Source: JABIRQ01 sp963583595 (GTDB lineage Bacteria > Pseudomonadota > Alphaproteobacteria > CADEGL01). Taken from it: DNA of 7,654 nt. The stretch lies in contig CAUZWC010000147.1 of assembly GCA_963583595.1 (NCBI GenBank), forward strand, positions 1-7,654. The letters run 5' to 3'. The position numbers and the translations under genes are program-made. Below the pieces are notes generated by a model that did no database searches, had not been told where the DNA came from, and saw nothing but the letters and a program-made list of their open reading frames with translations. Positions 1-6,642 of the stretch are shown one piece after another (within the stretch, counting starts at the first letter, position 1; each line of letters opens with the position of its first letter).

Positions 1-106
1 CGCCAAAATCACCGAGATCGTCGACGCCATGCGCAAGGACGGCACCTTGGCCAAGATGTCAGAGAAGTGGTACGGCGTCGACCTGACCAGCGCCAAGACG
101 ATGTAG
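1..106 (+). CDS. Amino-acid ABC transporter substrate-binding protein, C-terminal end (partial)
   Basis: Only the last 34 codons plus the TAG stop (104-106) are in the window; reading begins in frame at base 2 and the start lies upstream. The tail contains the sequence MRKDGTLAKMSEKWYGVDLT. This is the typical last helix of family-3 periplasmic binding proteins for polar amino acids (a D-G-T-L-x-K-x-S-x-K-W-[FY]-G pattern). Such a protein captures an amino acid in the periplasm and delivers it to the membrane permease. The next gene, starting 31 bases after this stop on the same strand, encodes exactly that kind of permease, which supports the call and suggests one operon. The ligand cannot be judged from this fragment. 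Confidence 0.8.
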   Translation, partial: AKITEIVDAMRKDGTLAKMSEKWYGVDLTSAKTM

Positions 107-136
107 TTGGGCGCGGGCGGAAAGCGCGAAGGCGCG

Positions 137-1105
137 ATGGCCGCCCTGTTCAGCCAATCCATGGAGCGGCCTTGGATTTCAAGGCTGCTCCTTTTTCTTT
201 TCGTGGTAGCGATCGGGACCTGGATGGGCCTCGAAGACTCGCTGCTCGGCCGCGCCCTGCTGCCCGCCATCGGCAGCACGACGGGCGAAGAGGCCGGCTT
301 CATTCCCCGCCTGTTGATCGCAGTCGAACTGGCAATCATCCTGGCCCTGAACGTCGCCGCGATCCGCCTTCTACCCTTCCGCATGCAGATCCTGGTCGTC
401 TGGCTGGAACTGCTCGCCGGGTTCCTGCTATTCTTCTATTCCTTCGACCTGACGTATCAGTACATCTGGGATCGTCTCGAAGTGCTTCTCATGGGCGTCG
501 TCGTGACGATTTACGTTTCGGCGGCGGCGATCTTCGTTTCCTGCGTCCTGGCCCTGGCCGCAGCCCTGGCCCGCCTCTCCAGAAGCGGTCCGGCTTTCGC
601 CATCGCGACCTACTACATCTCTTTCTTTCGCGGCACACCGCTGCTGGTTCAAGTCTTTTTGATCTATACGGGCCTGCCCCAGATCGGCTTGGTTCTTGAC
701 GCGGTCCCCGCCGGAATTCTGGCCCTGTCACTGTGCTACGGCGCCTATATGGCGGAGATTTTCCGAGCCGGTATCCAAGGCGTGCCGTCGGGCCAGAGCG
801 AAGCGGCCGCCGCTCTCGGCCTGCGCAAAGGCGTGATCTTCCGCAAGGTCGTCTTCCCCCAGGCCATGCGCCTGGTCGTGCCCCCCACGGGCAATCAGTT
901 CATCGCCATGCTAAAGGACAGCTCACTTGTGTCCTTCATGGGCGTGATGGAATTGTTCAACGTCGCGCGCATCCAGGCCCGCACCGAGTTCAAATTCTTC
1001 GAGATGCTGATTTCGGCGGCGATCTTCTATTGGGTGATCTCGATCGTCTTCGAGGCGATCCAGGCGCGCATCGAGGCCCATTACGGCAAGGGCGTCCGGG
1101 TTTAG
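137..1105 (+). CDS. Polar amino-acid ABC transporter permease (HisM/GlnP-type)
   Basis: Encodes a 322-residue inner-membrane permease that would form the channel of an amino-acid importer. The ATP-binding-protein contact loop is clear at about residues 222-250 (EAAAALGLRKG, then FPQAMRLVVPPTGNQ), and SFFRGTPLLVQ at 162-172 is typical of the His/Glu/Gln/Arg permease family. Hydrophobic segments are visible near 14-31, 57-78, 84-101, 114-145, 165-180, 191-210 and 290-308. Family members are often 220-250 residues, so this one carries about 110 extra N-terminal residues with roughly three added membrane segments. The ATG at 137 is chosen because GAAGG (128-132) precedes it closely. A TTG at 107 would add 10 residues but directly abuts the upstream stop. 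It follows the binding-protein gene and is probably co-transcribed with it; no ATPase gene follows. Substrate specificity is not visible. Confidence 0.93.
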   Translation: MAALFSQSMERPWISRLLLFLFVVAIGTWMGLEDSLLGRALLPAIGSTTGEEAGFIPRLLIAVELAIILALNVAAIRLLPFRMQILVVWLELLAGFLLFFYSFDLTYQYIWDRLEVLLMGVVVTIYVSAAAIFVSCVLALAAALARLSRSGPAFAIATYYISFFRGTPLLVQVFLIYTGLPQIGLVLDAVPAGILALSLCYGAYMAEIFRAGIQGVPSGQSEAAAALGLRKGVIFRKVVFPQAMRLVVPPTGNQFIAMLKDSSLVSFMGVMELFNVARIQARTEFKFFEMLISAAIFYWVISIVFEAIQARIEAHYGKGVRV

Positions 1106-1132
1106 GTTTTCGTTCCACCCGTCCCTGTTCCG

Positions 1133-1162
1133 CCATGCGCCGGGCTTCGCCAGGGCATGACG
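1133..1162. repeat. Imperfect hairpin between convergent genes, possibly a degenerate REP-like element
   Basis: In the 72-bp gap between the permease stop and the oxidoreductase stop, CATGC (1134-1138) and GCATG (1155-1159) are inverted. Two further C-G pairs are possible if one base is bulged out. The loop region reads CGGGCTTCGCC. On the minus strand it starts CGTCATGCCC, which loosely recalls the dispersed intergenic CGTCAT...CCGGGCTT... palindromes of many alphaproteobacterial genomes. Only one copy is in the window, so being a repeat is inference. It could equally be a transcript-end hairpin. Confidence 0.25.
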
Positions 1163-1177
1163 CCGGTGAGGTTGTTG

Positions 1178-2791
1178 CTACGCCGCCAAGCGGCGTTTCC
1201 TAAAATCCCTGACGATCTCGCGCGCGGCGTTGTGGCCGGGCATGCCCGAAACACCGCCGCCCGGATGGGTACCGGATCCGCACATATAGAGATTGCGGAC
1301 CGGGGCGCGGTACTGGGCATGGCCGCCGACCGGGCGCATCGACCAGAGCTGGTCGAGATGCAGGGCGCCGTGAAAGATATCGCCGCCGACGAGGCCGAAT
1401 TCGCGTTCCAGGTCGAGCGGACTCAGGACCTGTCGGCCCAGGATCGAGGCTTTGAAATTTGGCGCGTAGCGATCGACTGTGGCGACGATCAGATCCGCCA
1501 CCTCCTCCTTCACGTCGTCCCAAGTCTGGCCGCCCGAGAGGTTCGGGTCGAAATGCTGGCAGAACAGGCTCATCACATGGCAACCGGGCGGAGCCAGGCT
1601 GTCGTCGTAGAGGCTGGGCATGTTCATCGAGATCACCGGCTCCTTCGACCAGGAGCCGCGCTTGGCGTCGTCATAGGCGCGTTCGAGGTAGTCCAGGGAC
1701 CAGGCGATATTGATCGAGCCGGTCAGGGCCTTGGCCGGGTCCTCGACCCGGTCCAGCCCGTTGAAGCGCGGCATCTCGGATAGCGCGACATTCATCCGAA
1801 ATGAGCCGGAGCGGCAGCGCCAGCCCTCGATCTGGCGCCGGAATTCGGTGTCGAGCACCGAACTGTCCATCATCTTGAGAAAGAGCAGCTTCGGCCCGAC
1901 ATTGGCGGCGACAGCCCGGGTGCGGATCGTCGACCCGTCCTCCAGCACCACACCGCGCGCGACGCCGCCCTCGACGATCACCTCGCGGACGGCGGCGTTG
2001 AGACGGATATCGACGCCTTTCGCCTCGGCCGAACGGGCCATCGCCTGGGTGATCGCACCCATGCCGCCCCTGGCATGGCCCCAGGCGCCTTTCTTGCCGT
2101 TGATCTCGCCGAAGGCGTGATGGATCAGGACATAGGCCGTGCCCGGGTGGTAGGGGCTGGCCATGTTGCCGACGATACCCTCGAAGCCAAAATCGCCCTT
2201 CAAGGGATCGCATTCGAACCATTCGTCGAGATAGTCGCCGATGCTCATCGTCATCAAATCGACGAACTCGCGCTGCATGGCGGGAGTCAGCTTGCGGAAG
2301 CGGTTTCCCGTGGTCAGCAGAGTCATGAGATCGCCGATGCCACCGCCGAGATTGGGCGGCGTCTCGAGCAAGGTGCCGCGCACGACATCGGCGGCGCGCT
2401 GCACCTGGTCCTCGAAATCGTGATAGCGCAGGGCGTCGTGCTGGGAGAATTTCGCAATCTCGCGCTCGGCCGCCATGGGTTCGCGCGGCACCATCATCGC
2501 CCCGCCATCGGGTAGCGGAAGATAACTGGCGACCGGACGCTCCATGATCTCCAACCCATGCCCGGCGAGCTCCAGATCGCGGATCACCTTGGGGTGAAGC
2601 AAGCTGACGACATAGGAGCAGACGGAGTTGCGGAAACCGGGATGAAATTCCTCGGTCACCGCCGCGCCGCCGACCACGCCGCGCCGCTCCAACACCACGG
2701 TCTTGAGGCCGGCGCGGGCGAGATAGCCCGCCGTTGTCAATCCGTTGTGCCCGCCACCGATGATGGCGACATCGTATTCCGCGTTTGCCAT
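1178..2791 (-). CDS. FAD-dependent oxidoreductase, PYROXD2 / phytoene dehydrogenase-like (COG1233)
   Basis: Encodes 537 residues. The N-terminus has a dinucleotide-binding Rossmann motif (AIIGGGHNG at about 9-17, then an acidic end at VVLERR, 32-37) followed by GGAAVTEEFHPGF, as in CrtI-like amine oxidase/desaturase flavoproteins. The C-terminus has the matching FAD-contact motif CGSGTHPGGGVSGMPGHNAA (504-523). Together these fit the PYROXD2-like branch, proteins of about 530-580 residues whose substrate is generally unknown. No carotenoid genes are nearby, so a role as a phytoene desaturase is unlikely. The ATG at 2791 is preferred because the fold begins almost at once after it. A TTG at 2815 would add eight residues, and the ribosome site is weak for either. 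No signal peptide is seen. The gene stands alone, divergent from the MscS gene and convergent with the permease. Confidence 0.9.
   Translation of the reverse strand: MANAEYDVAIIGGGHNGLTTAGYLARAGLKTVVLERRGVVGGAAVTEEFHPGFRNSVCSYVVSLLHPKVIRDLELAGHGLEIMERPVASYLPLPDGGAMMVPREPMAAEREIAKFSQHDALRYHDFEDQVQRAADVVRGTLLETPPNLGGGIGDLMTLLTTGNRFRKLTPAMQREFVDLMTMSIGDYLDEWFECDPLKGDFGFEGIVGNMASPYHPGTAYVLIHHAFGEINGKKGAWGHARGGMGAITQAMARSAEAKGVDIRLNAAVREVIVEGGVARGVVLEDGSTIRTRAVAANVGPKLLFLKMMDSSVLDTEFRRQIEGWRCRSGSFRMNVALSEMPRFNGLDRVEDPAKALTGSINIAWSLDYLERAYDDAKRGSWSKEPVISMNMPSLYDDSLAPPGCHVMSLFCQHFDPNLSGGQTWDDVKEEVADLIVATVDRYAPNFKASILGRQVLSPLDLEREFGLVGGDIFHGALHLDQLWSMRPVGGHAQYRAPVRNLYMCGSGTHPGGGVSGMPGHNAAREIVRDFRKRRLAA
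1180..1201 (+). terminator. Possible intrinsic terminator of the permease operon
   Basis: A perfect 7-bp GC-rich stem (ACGCCGC at 1180-1186 with GCGGCGT at 1190-1196) closes on a 3-base CAA loop and is followed on the plus strand by TTCCT, giving a short T-rich tail. It lies 75 bases after the permease stop and would suit plus-strand termination. It overlaps the final codons (RRLAA) of the convergent oxidoreductase gene, so the sequence serves two purposes. The T tract is weak, and the stem could be fortuitous in GC-rich coding DNA. Confidence 0.35.
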
Positions 2792-2846
2792 GGAACCGCA
2801 CCCAAGAATTGCCAATCCGCCAGAAGCGGTACGAATGGCCCCGAAT

Positions 2847-2875
2847 TTGTCATCGCGCCTTCGCCTCAGTATCCT
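2847..2875 (+). promoter_or_regulatory. Predicted sigma-70-type promoter for the MscS-family gene
   Basis: TTGTCA (2847-2852, five of six matches to the -35 consensus) and TATCCT (2870-2875, four of six to the -10) are separated by 17 bases, the optimal spacing. Transcription would start near 2882, leaving a leader of about 30 bases before the ATG at 2911. It lies in the 119-bp divergent gap. No convincing promoter could be read for the oxidoreductase on the other strand. This is a motif match only. Confidence 0.42.
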
Positions 2876-2910
2876 CCGGGACGCGTGAGATCAACAAGCA
2901 GAGGCGATTG

Positions 2911-3747
2911 ATGACCGAAGTCGAGATGCTCCGAGTGCTCGAGGAATCGAGCGACATCCTGATTCCCTATGCGCTCGACCTCGTCGCCGCCATCGCCCTT
3001 CTGGCCGGCGGCTGGATCGTTTCGAGCTGGCTGCACCGCATCACCCGGCGGGGATTAGCCCGAATCCCAGGCCTCGACGATACCCTCGAACCCTTCCTCG
3101 CCAGTATGGTTCGCTATCTGGTCCTGATCCTGGTCCTGGTCGCCGTCCTGGCCCAGTTCGGCGTCCAAACAACCAGCATCATCGCAATGCTCGGTGCCGC
3201 CGGCCTGGCCATCGGCCTGGCCCTTCAGGGCACGCTTTCGAACCTGGCCGCCGGGTTGATGATCCTCTTCCTGCGGCCCTTCCGGATTGGCGAGTATGTC
3301 GATTGCGGCAACGTCTCGGGCACCGTGAACGAGATAGGCCTCTTCACCACCCTGATGACCAGCTATGATGGCATATTTCTGATGGTGCCGAATTCGGAAC
3401 TGTGGAATTCGCCCGTCACCAACTATTCGCGCAACGCCACACGCCTGATCGACCATACGGTGGGCATCGGCTACGGCGACGATATCGACAAGGGACTCGC
3501 CGCGATCAAAAGCGCGGTCGAAGCTGACGAGCGCTGCCTCAAGACGCCTGAGCCGGTTTTTTTCGTCGCCAATCTGGGCGACAGTTCGGTCGATCTGACC
3601 TACCGGGTCTGGGCCCGCACGGGCGATTTCTGGGCGCTCAAGCGCGCCCTGACCAAGGCCGTGAAAGAGCGGCTGGACGCCGAGGGCATTTCCATTCCCT
3701 TCCCCCAACGCGACGTGCATCTCTTCCGCGAAGACGCCGCGGAATAG
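2911..3747 (+). CDS. Small-conductance mechanosensitive channel, MscS family
   Basis: Encodes 278 residues, close to the 286 of E. coli MscS, so it is the compact three-helix form. These inner-membrane channels open under membrane tension and release solutes during osmotic downshock. Hydrophobic helices lie at about 17-39 and 63-84. The pore helix at about 88-120 carries the Gly/Ala-packed pattern LGAAGLAIGLALQGTLSN, followed by ILFLRPFRIGEYV. The beta domain contains GTVNEIGLFTTLMTSYDG and MVPNSELW (158-165), typical of the family, and the mixed alpha/beta C-terminal domain continues to IPFPQRDVHL (262-271). The ATG at 2911 has AGAGG (2900-2904) upstream. An in-frame ATG at 2785 would overlap the divergent gene and lacks family sequence. 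A plausible promoter lies at 2847-2875. It is apparently monocistronic, and the next region downstream points the other way. Confidence 0.93.
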   Translation: MTEVEMLRVLEESSDILIPYALDLVAAIALLAGGWIVSSWLHRITRRGLARIPGLDDTLEPFLASMVRYLVLILVLVAVLAQFGVQTTSIIAMLGAAGLAIGLALQGTLSNLAAGLMILFLRPFRIGEYVDCGNVSGTVNEIGLFTTLMTSYDGIFLMVPNSELWNSPVTNYSRNATRLIDHTVGIGYGDDIDKGLAAIKSAVEADERCLKTPEPVFFVANLGDSSVDLTYRVWARTGDFWALKRALTKAVKERLDAEGISIPFPQRDVHLFREDAAE

Positions 3748-3764
3748 GCTCTTCTTAATCGGAT

Positions 3765-4137
3765 TTAGAGCAGGATTTCGACGCGGGGCATTGCCGCGCC
3801 TTCGTCCATGCGTGGCCGACAGAGCAGCACGCGCTTTGGATCGATGCCGAATTCGTCGATCAGCAGGCTCTTGACGCGGATCGACGAATTCGGACGCCAG
3901 ATTATCGAGCGCGACATCGGACACTTGGCTCACCGCAGGCGCGGTTTGCGCCGCCGGCGCCCCGGTCGCGGCGGGCGCAGCGCTTTCCTCCCCATCGGCC
4001 GTCTCGGGGACTGCCTGACCGGCGGTGCCGGGTTGGAAGACCACGGGATCGAGTTTGATGCTGGAGTCAACACCTTCCGTCGCGGCGATCACCGCATCGC
4101 GAGCGGTACGGCGATCGTCACCTTGGTCTGCGGCCGA
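3765..4137 (-). pseudogene. Frameshifted C-terminal remnant of a DUF748/AsmA-like protein (putative)
   Basis: No intact gene fits the 390 bases between the channel and the thiolase, but the minus strand reads like a protein end split over two frames. The first part, in the thiolase frame directly after its stop, gives IKLDPVVFQPGTAGQ, an Ala/Pro-rich linker, then VALDNLASE. One frame over, from about 3880, it continues VKSLLIDEFGIDPKRVLLCR and ends PRVEILL with a TAA at 3765-3767. The order F-x-PG, then LDxLAxER, then VKxxLxxxxGIDPxRVxLCxP, then PRVExxL resembles the C-terminus of DUF748/AsmA-like envelope proteins. No start codon with a ribosome site precedes it, and the bulk of such a protein (hundreds of residues) is absent. 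The family call rests on pattern memory and is uncertain. It could instead be a short unrelated ORF, or the frameshift could be a sequencing error. Confidence 0.42.
3847..3893. repeat. Perfect 15-bp inverted repeat with 17-base loop
   Basis: CCGAATTCGTCGATC (3847-3861) is the exact reverse complement of GATCGACGAATTCGG (3879-3893), with a 17-base spacer. The flanking bases do not pair. No T tract follows on either strand, so it is not a standard intrinsic terminator, although it lies between convergent transcription units and could stabilise transcript ends. It coincides with the apparent frameshift in the gene remnant. The minus-strand downstream arm encodes IDEFG in the continuing frame. 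Confidence 0.85.
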
Positions 4138-5319
4138 TCAGTGGATTTCGAACAGGCCCGACGCCCCCATGCCGCCGCCGATGCACATGGTGACGACACC
4201 GTATTTGGCGCCGCGGCGACGGCCTTCGATCAGGATATGGCCGGTCATCCGCGCGCCCGACATGCCGTAGGGATGCCCGATGGAAATCGAGCCGCCGTTG
4301 ACGTTCAGGGTCTCGTCGGGAATGCCGAGTCGGTCGCGGCAATAGAGCACTTGAACGGCGAAGGCCTCGTTCAGCTCCCAGAGGTCGATATCGTCGATGG
4401 CCAGGCCGTGACGTTCGAGCAGGCGCGGGACGGAGAAGACCGGGCCGATGCCCATCTCGTCCGGCTCGCAACCGGCGACGGCGAAGCCCCGGAAAGTGGC
4501 CAGCGGCTCCAGCCCCGCCTTCTCGGCCGCCTTGGCCTCCATCACCACGCAGGCCGAGGCGCCGTCCGCGAACTGCGAGGCGTTGCCGGCGGTGATAAAG
4601 GCGCCCGGCCCCATGACCGGCTCCAGCTTGGAGAGCCCCTCCATATCCGTGCCGGGCCGGTTGCATTCGTCCTTTTCGAGGGTGACTTCCTCGTCGTGGG
4701 TTTCGCCCGTCGCCTTGTCCGTGATCTCCTTGACGGTGGTCAGCGGCACGATCTCGTCGTCGAAATAGCCGGCCTGCTGGGCGACGGCGGTGCGCCGCTG
4801 GCTCTGACAGCCGTATTCGTCCTGGGCCTCGCGCGAGATGCCGTAGCGCTTCGCGACGTTTTCCGCCGTCTCGATCATCGGCATCCAAAGTTCCGGCTTA
4901 TGAGCCATCAGCCAGTCCTCATACATCATGTGCTTGTTCATGCTGTTATGGGTGCCGCTGATCGATTCGACGCCACCCGCGACGGCGACGTCCATGCCCT
5001 CGTGGATAACCTGATTCGCCGCGGTGGCGATGGCCTGGAGACCGGAGGAGCAGAAGCGGTTGACCGTCTGGCCGCTGGTCGTGACGGGCAGGCCGGCGCG
5101 GATCACCGCGTTACGCCCGAGATTCCAGCCGGTCGGCCCTTCGGGAAAGGCGCAACCGACGACCGCATCCTCGACCGAATCGGGCGCGATCCCGGCGCGC
5201 TCGACCGCGTGGCAAATCGCATGGCCCATCAGGGTGGCGCCATGCGTCTTGTTGAAGGCGCCCCGGAAACCCTTGGCCAGAGGCGTCCTTGCCGTCGAGA
5301 CGATCACCGCTTCACGCAT
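4138..5319 (-). CDS. Acetyl-CoA C-acyltransferase (thiolase)
   Basis: Encodes 393 residues, the usual thiolase length. The enzyme cleaves 3-ketoacyl-CoA with CoA to give acetyl-CoA and a shortened acyl-CoA, or runs the reverse condensation. All active-site landmarks are present: nucleophilic Cys90 in NRFCSSGLQA, the NEAF motif (317-320), His349 in GGSISIGHPYGMSGAR, and Cys379 in CIGGGMGASGLFE near the end. The CSSGLQA form resembles degradative thiolases more than the CGSG form of biosynthetic acetoacetyl-CoA thiolases. The ATG at 5319 (MREAVIVSTARTP) is preceded by GGGGAAG at good spacing; an upstream TTG at 5349 would add ten unlikely residues. It lies 57 bp downstream of the acyl-CoA dehydrogenase on the same strand, so the pair is probably an operon for fatty-acid or related acyl-CoA breakdown. 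Chain-length preference cannot be read. Confidence 0.95.
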   Translation of the reverse strand: MREAVIVSTARTPLAKGFRGAFNKTHGATLMGHAICHAVERAGIAPDSVEDAVVGCAFPEGPTGWNLGRNAVIRAGLPVTTSGQTVNRFCSSGLQAIATAANQVIHEGMDVAVAGGVESISGTHNSMNKHMMYEDWLMAHKPELWMPMIETAENVAKRYGISREAQDEYGCQSQRRTAVAQQAGYFDDEIVPLTTVKEITDKATGETHDEEVTLEKDECNRPGTDMEGLSKLEPVMGPGAFITAGNASQFADGASACVVMEAKAAEKAGLEPLATFRGFAVAGCEPDEMGIGPVFSVPRLLERHGLAIDDIDLWELNEAFAVQVLYCRDRLGIPDETLNVNGGSISIGHPYGMSGARMTGHILIEGRRRGAKYGVVTMCIGGGMGASGLFEIH

Positions 5320-5376
5320 CGCATTCTTCCCCGTTTTCCAGTTCGCCAATTCTCTAGCCGCTGGTTCCGCCGGCGT

Positions 5377-6582
5377 CTAGCCGTGCTTGCGCAGCTCCAG
5401 CCGCGCGATCTGTGCGCGATGGACCTCGTCCGGCCCATCGGCCAGACGGAGAATCCGGGCCAGGGCCCAGCCCCGGGCGAGGCCGAAATCCTCGGTCACG
5501 CCGCCACCGCCATGAATCTGGATGGCCCGATCGAGCACGCGCTGGGCCATGTTCGGCGCGACCACCTTGATCATCGCAATCTCCGCCCGCGCGGCCTTGT
5601 TGCCGACCGTGTCCATCATCCAGGCCGCCTTCATGGTCAGCAGCCTGGCCTGGTCGATCTCCATGCGCGAATCGGCGATCTGCTCCATCACCACGCCCTG
5701 CTCGGCCAGGGTCTTGCCGAAGGCCGTGCGCGACTTGGCCCGCAGGCACATCGATTCGAGCGCCCGCTCCGCCATGCCGATCGCCCGCATGCAATGATGA
5801 ATGCGGCCCGGCCCCAGGCGCCCCTGGGCGATCTCGAAGCCCCGCCCTTCGCCCAGCAGCATGTTCCCACGCGGCACCCTTGCCTTGTCGAAATTCACCT
5901 CAGCATGACCATGGGGCGCTTCGTCATAGCCAAAGACCGGCAGGTGGCGCATCACCGTGACCCCCTCGGTCGCCTTGGGCACCAGGATCATGGAATGGCG
6001 GCGATGGCGTTCAGCCTCCGGATTGGTCAGGCCCATCACGATCATGATCTTGCAGCGCGGATCGTTGGCCCCGCTGGTGAACCATTTACGGCCCTCGATT
6101 ACGTATTCGTTGCCGTCCGGCTGGATGGTCAATTCCATATTGGTCGCGTCGGAGGAAGCGACCCCCGGCTCGGTCATCGCGAAGGCGCTGCGGATCTCGC
6201 CCGCCAGCAACGGCGTCAGCCATTCGGCCTTCTGCTCGTCGGTCCCGTAGCGGACCAGCACCTCCATATTCCCCGTGTCCGGGGCGGAGCAGTTGAAGGC
6301 CTCGGGCGCGATCAGGGACCGCCCCATGATCTCGCAGAGCGGCGCGTATTCGGTGTTCGAGAGGCCCGCGCCGTATTCCCTTTCCGGCAGGAATAGGTTC
6401 CAGAGGCATGCCTCGCGCGCCTTCGCCTTGAACGCCTCCATCACGGGCACGGGCTGCCAGCGGTCCGCCGCGTCCTCGACCTGGCCAAAGAAAGTGGCTT
6501 CGTTCGGATAGACGTGTTCATCCATGAAGCCTTCGATTTTTTCACGAAGACCCTTGACGCGGTCGCTCTCATCGAACTGCAT
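5377..6582 (-). CDS. Acyl-CoA dehydrogenase, ACAD10/11-like
   Basis: Encodes 401 residues of a cytosolic FAD flavoenzyme that would introduce the alpha-beta double bond into an acyl-CoA, passing electrons to electron-transfer flavoprotein. The family layout is complete: an N-terminal helical domain (1-130), flavin/substrate motifs FAMTEPGVASSDATN (134-148) and WFTSGA (167-172) in the beta domain, and a C-terminal helical domain with QIHGGGGVTEDF (355-366). The closing motif ADGPDEVHRAQIARLEL (381-397) is characteristic of the branch related to the dehydrogenase domain of human ACAD10/ACAD11. At the position of the catalytic Glu of medium-chain dehydrogenases (YEGT) it has Asp382 (ADGP). No kinase-like domain is attached. 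The ATG at 6582 has a strong GGGAGGG upstream. It is first in an apparent two-gene operon with thiolase and divergent from a small gene 60 bp away. The substrate is unknown. Confidence 0.95.
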   Translation of the reverse strand: MQFDESDRVKGLREKIEGFMDEHVYPNEATFFGQVEDAADRWQPVPVMEAFKAKAREACLWNLFLPEREYGAGLSNTEYAPLCEIMGRSLIAPEAFNCSAPDTGNMEVLVRYGTDEQKAEWLTPLLAGEIRSAFAMTEPGVASSDATNMELTIQPDGNEYVIEGRKWFTSGANDPRCKIMIVMGLTNPEAERHRRHSMILVPKATEGVTVMRHLPVFGYDEAPHGHAEVNFDKARVPRGNMLLGEGRGFEIAQGRLGPGRIHHCMRAIGMAERALESMCLRAKSRTAFGKTLAEQGVVMEQIADSRMEIDQARLLTMKAAWMMDTVGNKAARAEIAMIKVVAPNMAQRVLDRAIQIHGGGGVTEDFGLARGWALARILRLADGPDEVHRAQIARLELRKHG

Positions 6583-6642
6583 TGTGCTTCCCTCCCGGCC
6601 GGATTGGCGGCCAGCTTAAGCGAGAGAAGGAAGCGGCGCGAG

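Noticed and set aside
1178..2791. Carotenoid biosynthesis role (CrtI phytoene desaturase) for the FAD oxidoreductase.
   Set aside because: The sequence patterns fit the PYROXD2-like branch, and no phytoene synthase or other carotenoid gene is nearby.
2785..2910. N-terminal extension of the MscS protein from an upstream ATG at 2785.
   Set aside because: The added residues are polar and unlike the family, the frame would overlap the start of the divergent oxidoreductase, and the ATG at 2911 gives the usual MscS length with a ribosome site.
3055..4092. Minus-strand open frame of 345 codons running from the remnant through the MscS gene.
   Set aside because: Beyond about 3880 it is the antisense shadow of the MscS gene and has no recognisable sequence. 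Only its first part (about 4092-3885) looks protein-like, and that is reported as the gene remnant.
3808..6396. Very long plus-strand open frame (862 codons) antisense to the thiolase and acyl-CoA dehydrogenase.
   Set aside because: Its codon boundaries coincide with those of both minus-strand genes, so it stays open simply because TTA, CTA and TCA codons are rare in GC-rich genes. The translated product is low-complexity, rich in His, Arg, Gly and Asp, with no family motifs, while the minus strand carries full active-site motifs.
6554..6583. TTGACG with a loose -10-like TGCATT as a promoter for the small hypothetical gene.
   Set aside because: The -10 match is only about three of six and it lies inside the dehydrogenase coding region; too weak to list.
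6614..6621. GCTTAAGC palindrome in the divergent gap between the acyl-CoA dehydrogenase and the small gene, considered as an operator.
   Set aside because: Eight bases is too short and it matches no operator I can name. It sits just upstream of the small gene's ribosome site and may be chance.
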